Shown in pieces: positions 6,320-8,399 of a DNA stretch of 8,399 nucleotides. The position numbers were made by a program, and so were the translations under genes. The stretch is from Hyphomicrobiales bacterium (GTDB taxonomy: Bacteria > Pseudomonadota > Alphaproteobacteria > Rhizobiales > Kaistiaceae): NCBI GenBank assembly GCA_017305815.1, contig JAFKJZ010000073.1:1-8399 (forward strand). Direction: 5' to 3'. Position 1 is the first letter of the stretch. Each line of letters starts with the position of its first letter. Below the pieces are notes generated by a model that saw only the letters and a list, made by a program, of their open reading frames with translations, searched no databases and had not been told where the DNA came from.

Positions 6320-7510
6320 GTGAAAATCACCGACATCAAGATCAAGACCTTCAAGACCTGGGCCGACCGCTGGGACGTGGGCCACGCCCTGCCGGTGCCC
6401 AAGGCCGACCTGATGCAGACCGTGCTGGCGATCGACACCGACGAGGGCGTCACCGGCTATTATTTCGGCGGCGGCTCGCATGGCGACGCCGAGGGGCTGA
6501 ACGTCGTCGACCAGCAGATGATCCGCGGCCGCATCCTGCCGCTGCTGCGCGGCCAGGATCCGCTCGACCGCGAGATGGTCTGGAAGTGGCTCTGGGTCGC
6601 CAACATTCCGGAAAACGTCGCCAGCGTCATCGACAACGCGCTATGGGATCTCGCCGGGCGCGCCTTCAACACGCCGGTCTACAAGCTGATGGGCGGCGCC
6701 GGCCGCGAGAAGGTCAAGGCCTATGCCTCGACCTATCCGAACATCGGCGTGCCGCGCGTCTATGCCGAGCACGCGCTCGCCTGCAAGAACGAGGGCTACC
6801 AGGCCTACAAGATCCACCCGCATTACTTCTGGAACCCGGAGACCGGCCAGCCGACGCCCGGCCGCCCCTCCAACATCAAGGCCGACATCGAGACCTGCCA
6901 TCTCGTCCGCGAGGCGGTCGGGCCGGACTATGTGCTGATGTTCGACCCCTGGGGCACCTACATGACCATGGAGGAGGCGATCCAGGTCGGCCGCGAGCTG
7001 GAGAAGCTGAACTTCTACTGGTACGAGCACCCGATGCCGGAATACCGGGTCGAGAGCTATGTCCGCCTGTCGCGCGAATTGTCGATCCCGATCCTGTCGC
7101 CGGAAATCGTCGCCGGCGGCGTGTTCAGCCGGGCCGAGTGGATCCTGCGCGGCGCCGGCGACATGAGCCGCATCGACGTCGTGCGCGGCGGCATCACCGG
7201 CGCCCGCAAGACGGCGATCGTCGCCGAAGCCTATGGCCTGCGCTGCGAGATGCACATGGCCGGCTGGGGCAATCTGCAGGTGCTCGGCGCCACCTCGGAA
7301 GATACGTCCGAATATTACGAGAAGGGCCTGCTCGCCCCCGGCGTCGACTATGACGCCCCCCACCCCTACCTCAAGAACACCTGCGACCGGATCGACAGCG
7401 AGGGCTATGTCCACATGCCCAAGGGGCCTGGCATGGGCTACGAGATCGAGTGGGACTACATCGACGACAACCTGATCGACCCGTTGGCGCTCGAGAAGAA
7501 GTTCTGGTAG
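6320..7510 (+). CDS. Enolase-superfamily (MR/MLE) acid-sugar dehydratase candidate
   Basis: 396 aa, normal length for mandelate racemase/muconate lactonizing enzymes. The N-terminal capping domain covers about 1-125 and the TIM barrel the rest. Expected active-site residues are visible: Lys164-Ile-His166 after barrel strand 2, Mg2+ ligands Asp209 (MFDPWG), Glu236 (YEHP) and Glu262 (SPEI), and the Asp286 (RIDVV)/His312 (CEMHMAG) pair of the mandelate-racemase subgroup. These enzymes remove a proton beside a carboxylate. In sugar operons the product is usually a 2-keto-3-deoxy acid made by dehydrating an aldonate. The transporter and mutarotase context suggests an aldonate from a 6-deoxyhexose, such as L-fuconate or L-rhamnonate. 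It does not look like E. coli L-rhamnonate dehydratase beyond the shared fold, so the substrate stays open. The start is GTG at 6320, with AGAGG (6306-6310) 9 bases upstream. Cytoplasmic. Confidence 0.9.
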   Translation: MKITDIKIKTFKTWADRWDVGHALPVPKADLMQTVLAIDTDEGVTGYYFGGGSHGDAEGLNVVDQQMIRGRILPLLRGQDPLDREMVWKWLWVANIPENVASVIDNALWDLAGRAFNTPVYKLMGGAGREKVKAYASTYPNIGVPRVYAEHALACKNEGYQAYKIHPHYFWNPETGQPTPGRPSNIKADIETCHLVREAVGPDYVLMFDPWGTYMTMEEAIQVGRELEKLNFYWYEHPMPEYRVESYVRLSRELSIPILSPEIVAGGVFSRAEWILRGAGDMSRIDVVRGGITGARKTAIVAEAYGLRCEMHMAGWGNLQVLGATSEDTSEYYEKGLLAPGVDYDAPHPYLKNTCDRIDSEGYVHMPKGPGMGYEIEWDYIDDNLIDPLALEKKFW

Positions 7511-7515
7511 CGCCC

Positions 7516-8289
7516 ATGTCGAGCATCCGCCGATCCGTGCAGGTGATGGAGCTTCTGGCCCGCAAGAGCCCGCTCGGCGTGCGCGCCGTCGCCACCCAGC
7601 TCGCCTTGCCACTCGGATCGGTGCATCGCCTCCTGCTCGACCTCGAGCAGGAGGGGATCGCCGAGCGGACGCCCGGCGGCGAATGGGAATTGTCGTTCCG
7701 GCTGCTGGAGATCTGCGGCCTGCAGCTGGAGCGGATCGCCCTTCCGGCGCTCTGCCGGCCCTTCGCCGAGAAGATGGCCGAGACGACCGGCGAGACGGTC
7801 AACATCAACGCGCTGAGCGGCAAGCACGGCGTCTGCATCGACAAGGTGCGCGGCAACCAGGGCATGCAGCTCGACATGCGCATCGGCGCGCGCGGCTCGC
7901 TGCATTGCGGCGGCGCGGGCAAGGCGATGCTCGCCTTCATGACCGAGAGCGAGCAGCGCGAGGTGCTCGACGGGCCGCTGCCCGCCTTCACGGTGAAGAC
8001 GATCACCGACGCCGGCGTGCTGGAGGCCGAGCTGCAGCGCATCCGCGAGCGCGGCTATTCGATCGACGACCAGGAAGTCGTGCTCGGCGTCTACTGCGTC
8101 TCGGTGCCGATCTTCGACGCGATGGCGCGGCCGGTCGGCGCCATCAGCATCACCGGGCCGTCGCCGAAGGCGCCCGGCCCCGACGTGCTGCCGCTGGTCG
8201 AGATGCTGAACGAGGCCTGCGGCCATGTCAGCCGCCGCCTCGGCTTCCGCGGCACCTGGCCGGCCGCCGCCGGCGAGGCAAAACAGTGA
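7516..8289 (+). CDS. IclR-family transcriptional regulator
   Basis: 257 aa, the family's usual length. The N-terminal winged helix-turn-helix (about 1-65) shows the typical start SSIRRSVQVMELLA and recognition region LPLGSVHRLLLDLEQEGIAE (31-50). The C-terminal effector-binding domain (about 75-245) shows LHCGGAGKAMLAFM (129-142) and the family signature GYSIDDQEVVLGVYCVSVPI (180-199), ending near AISITGP. It probably senses a sugar or pathway intermediate and controls this operon through the palindrome at 2290-2305, including its own gene. The ATG at 7516 is 5 bases after the dehydratase stop. The frame is open further upstream inside that gene, but the family alignment begins at this Met. 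There is no good Shine-Dalgarno (GAGAAGAAG at 7493-7501 is far), so translation is probably coupled to the dehydratase gene. Confidence 0.93.
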   Translation: MSSIRRSVQVMELLARKSPLGVRAVATQLALPLGSVHRLLLDLEQEGIAERTPGGEWELSFRLLEICGLQLERIALPALCRPFAEKMAETTGETVNINALSGKHGVCIDKVRGNQGMQLDMRIGARGSLHCGGAGKAMLAFMTESEQREVLDGPLPAFTVKTITDAGVLEAELQRIRERGYSIDDQEVVLGVYCVSVPIFDAMARPVGAISITGPSPKAPGPDVLPLVEMLNEACGHVSRRLGFRGTWPAAAGEAKQ

Positions 8290-8293
8290 GGAG
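8288..8293 (+). promoter_or_regulatory. Ribosome binding site of the mutarotase gene
   Basis: GAGGAG overlaps the stop codon of the IclR gene (TGA 8287-8289) and is 5 bases before the ATG at 8299. It fixes that start and indicates a shared transcript. Confidence 0.7.
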
Positions 8294-8298
8294 CGGAC

Positions 8299-8399
8299 AT
8301 GCGGGTCGCATGGGTGATGAAGCTGAAGCCCGGCTTTGAGGCGATCTACAAGCAGAAGCATGACGAGATCTGGCCGGAGATGCTGGCCAACATGGAGCG
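8299..8399 (+). CDS. L-rhamnose mutarotase family protein, 5' part only
   Basis: The first 33 codons and two bases are in the window; the rest lies beyond the right edge. The segments MRVAWVMKLKPGFEAIY and KQKHDEIWPEM match the start of RhaM/YiiL proteins (about 105 aa in full). Tyr17 and His21 correspond to the Tyr and His of the catalytic region of E. coli RhaM, and WPE follows at 25-27. Such enzymes speed up exchange between the alpha and beta forms of L-rhamnose or similar sugars in the cytoplasm. It starts 9 bases after the IclR gene and is evidently part of the operon. It is the best single clue that the imported substrate is a 6-deoxyhexose or related sugar. Members of this family also occur in L-fucose gene clusters, so the sugar is not certain. 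Confidence 0.85.
   Translation, partial: MRVAWVMKLKPGFEAIYKQKHDEIWPEMLANME

Noticed and set aside
5222..6481. Long minus-strand open frame opposite the second permease
   Set aside because: The product is a Glu/Asp/Ala/Arg/Gly-rich shadow of a clear membrane protein gene, with no family resemblance.
7450..7515. Upstream start for the IclR regulator within the dehydratase gene
   Set aside because: The extra 22 residues do not look like an IclR N-terminus. The family's usual beginning aligns with the Met at 7516.

Overview
The window is G+C-rich DNA with strong G/C bias at third codon positions. Its gene types and arrangement (single-domain FrcA-like sugar ATPase, COG0405 peptidase-like enzyme, IclR regulator, MR/MLE dehydratase) suggest an alphaproteobacterium, most likely of the Hyphomicrobiales (rhizobial or Bosea/Kaistia-like). 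This rests on style and family content, not on a marker gene. No tRNA, rRNA, CRISPR, insertion sequence or phage gene was seen.

Layout. Positions 1-100 hold no gene I can support. A 59-codon gene with a very good ribosome binding site lies on the minus strand (101-280). A divergent gene for a gamma-glutamyltransferase-like Ntn-hydrolase follows (456-2051), ending in two GC-rich inverted repeats, one followed by a T-rich run, that probably terminate it. The next 170 bases form a dense control region: a 21-bp dyad, a TTGACA promoter, a degenerate copy and then a perfect 16-bp copy of a palindrome (GTTCCAAT/ATTGGAAC).

From 2325 to the right edge runs one apparent operon, all on the plus strand with small gaps or overlaps. 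It encodes a sugar ABC transporter (ATPase, periplasmic binding protein, two permeases), an enolase-superfamily acid-sugar dehydratase candidate, an IclR-type regulator, and the first 33 codons of an L-rhamnose-mutarotase-family protein cut by the window end.

How it fits together. The binding protein captures a sugar in the periplasm and the permease pair and ATPase import it. The mutarotase would interconvert anomers, and the dehydratase would act after oxidation of the sugar to its aldonate, giving a 2-keto-3-deoxy acid. The dehydrogenase, lactonase and aldolase or hydrolase needed for such a pathway are not in the window and may lie further downstream. The IclR protein, encoded inside the operon, is the obvious candidate to bind the palindrome over the promoter, making a feedback loop. 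The mutarotase points to a 6-deoxyhexose such as L-fucose or L-rhamnose, but the exact sugar cannot be read from the sequence.
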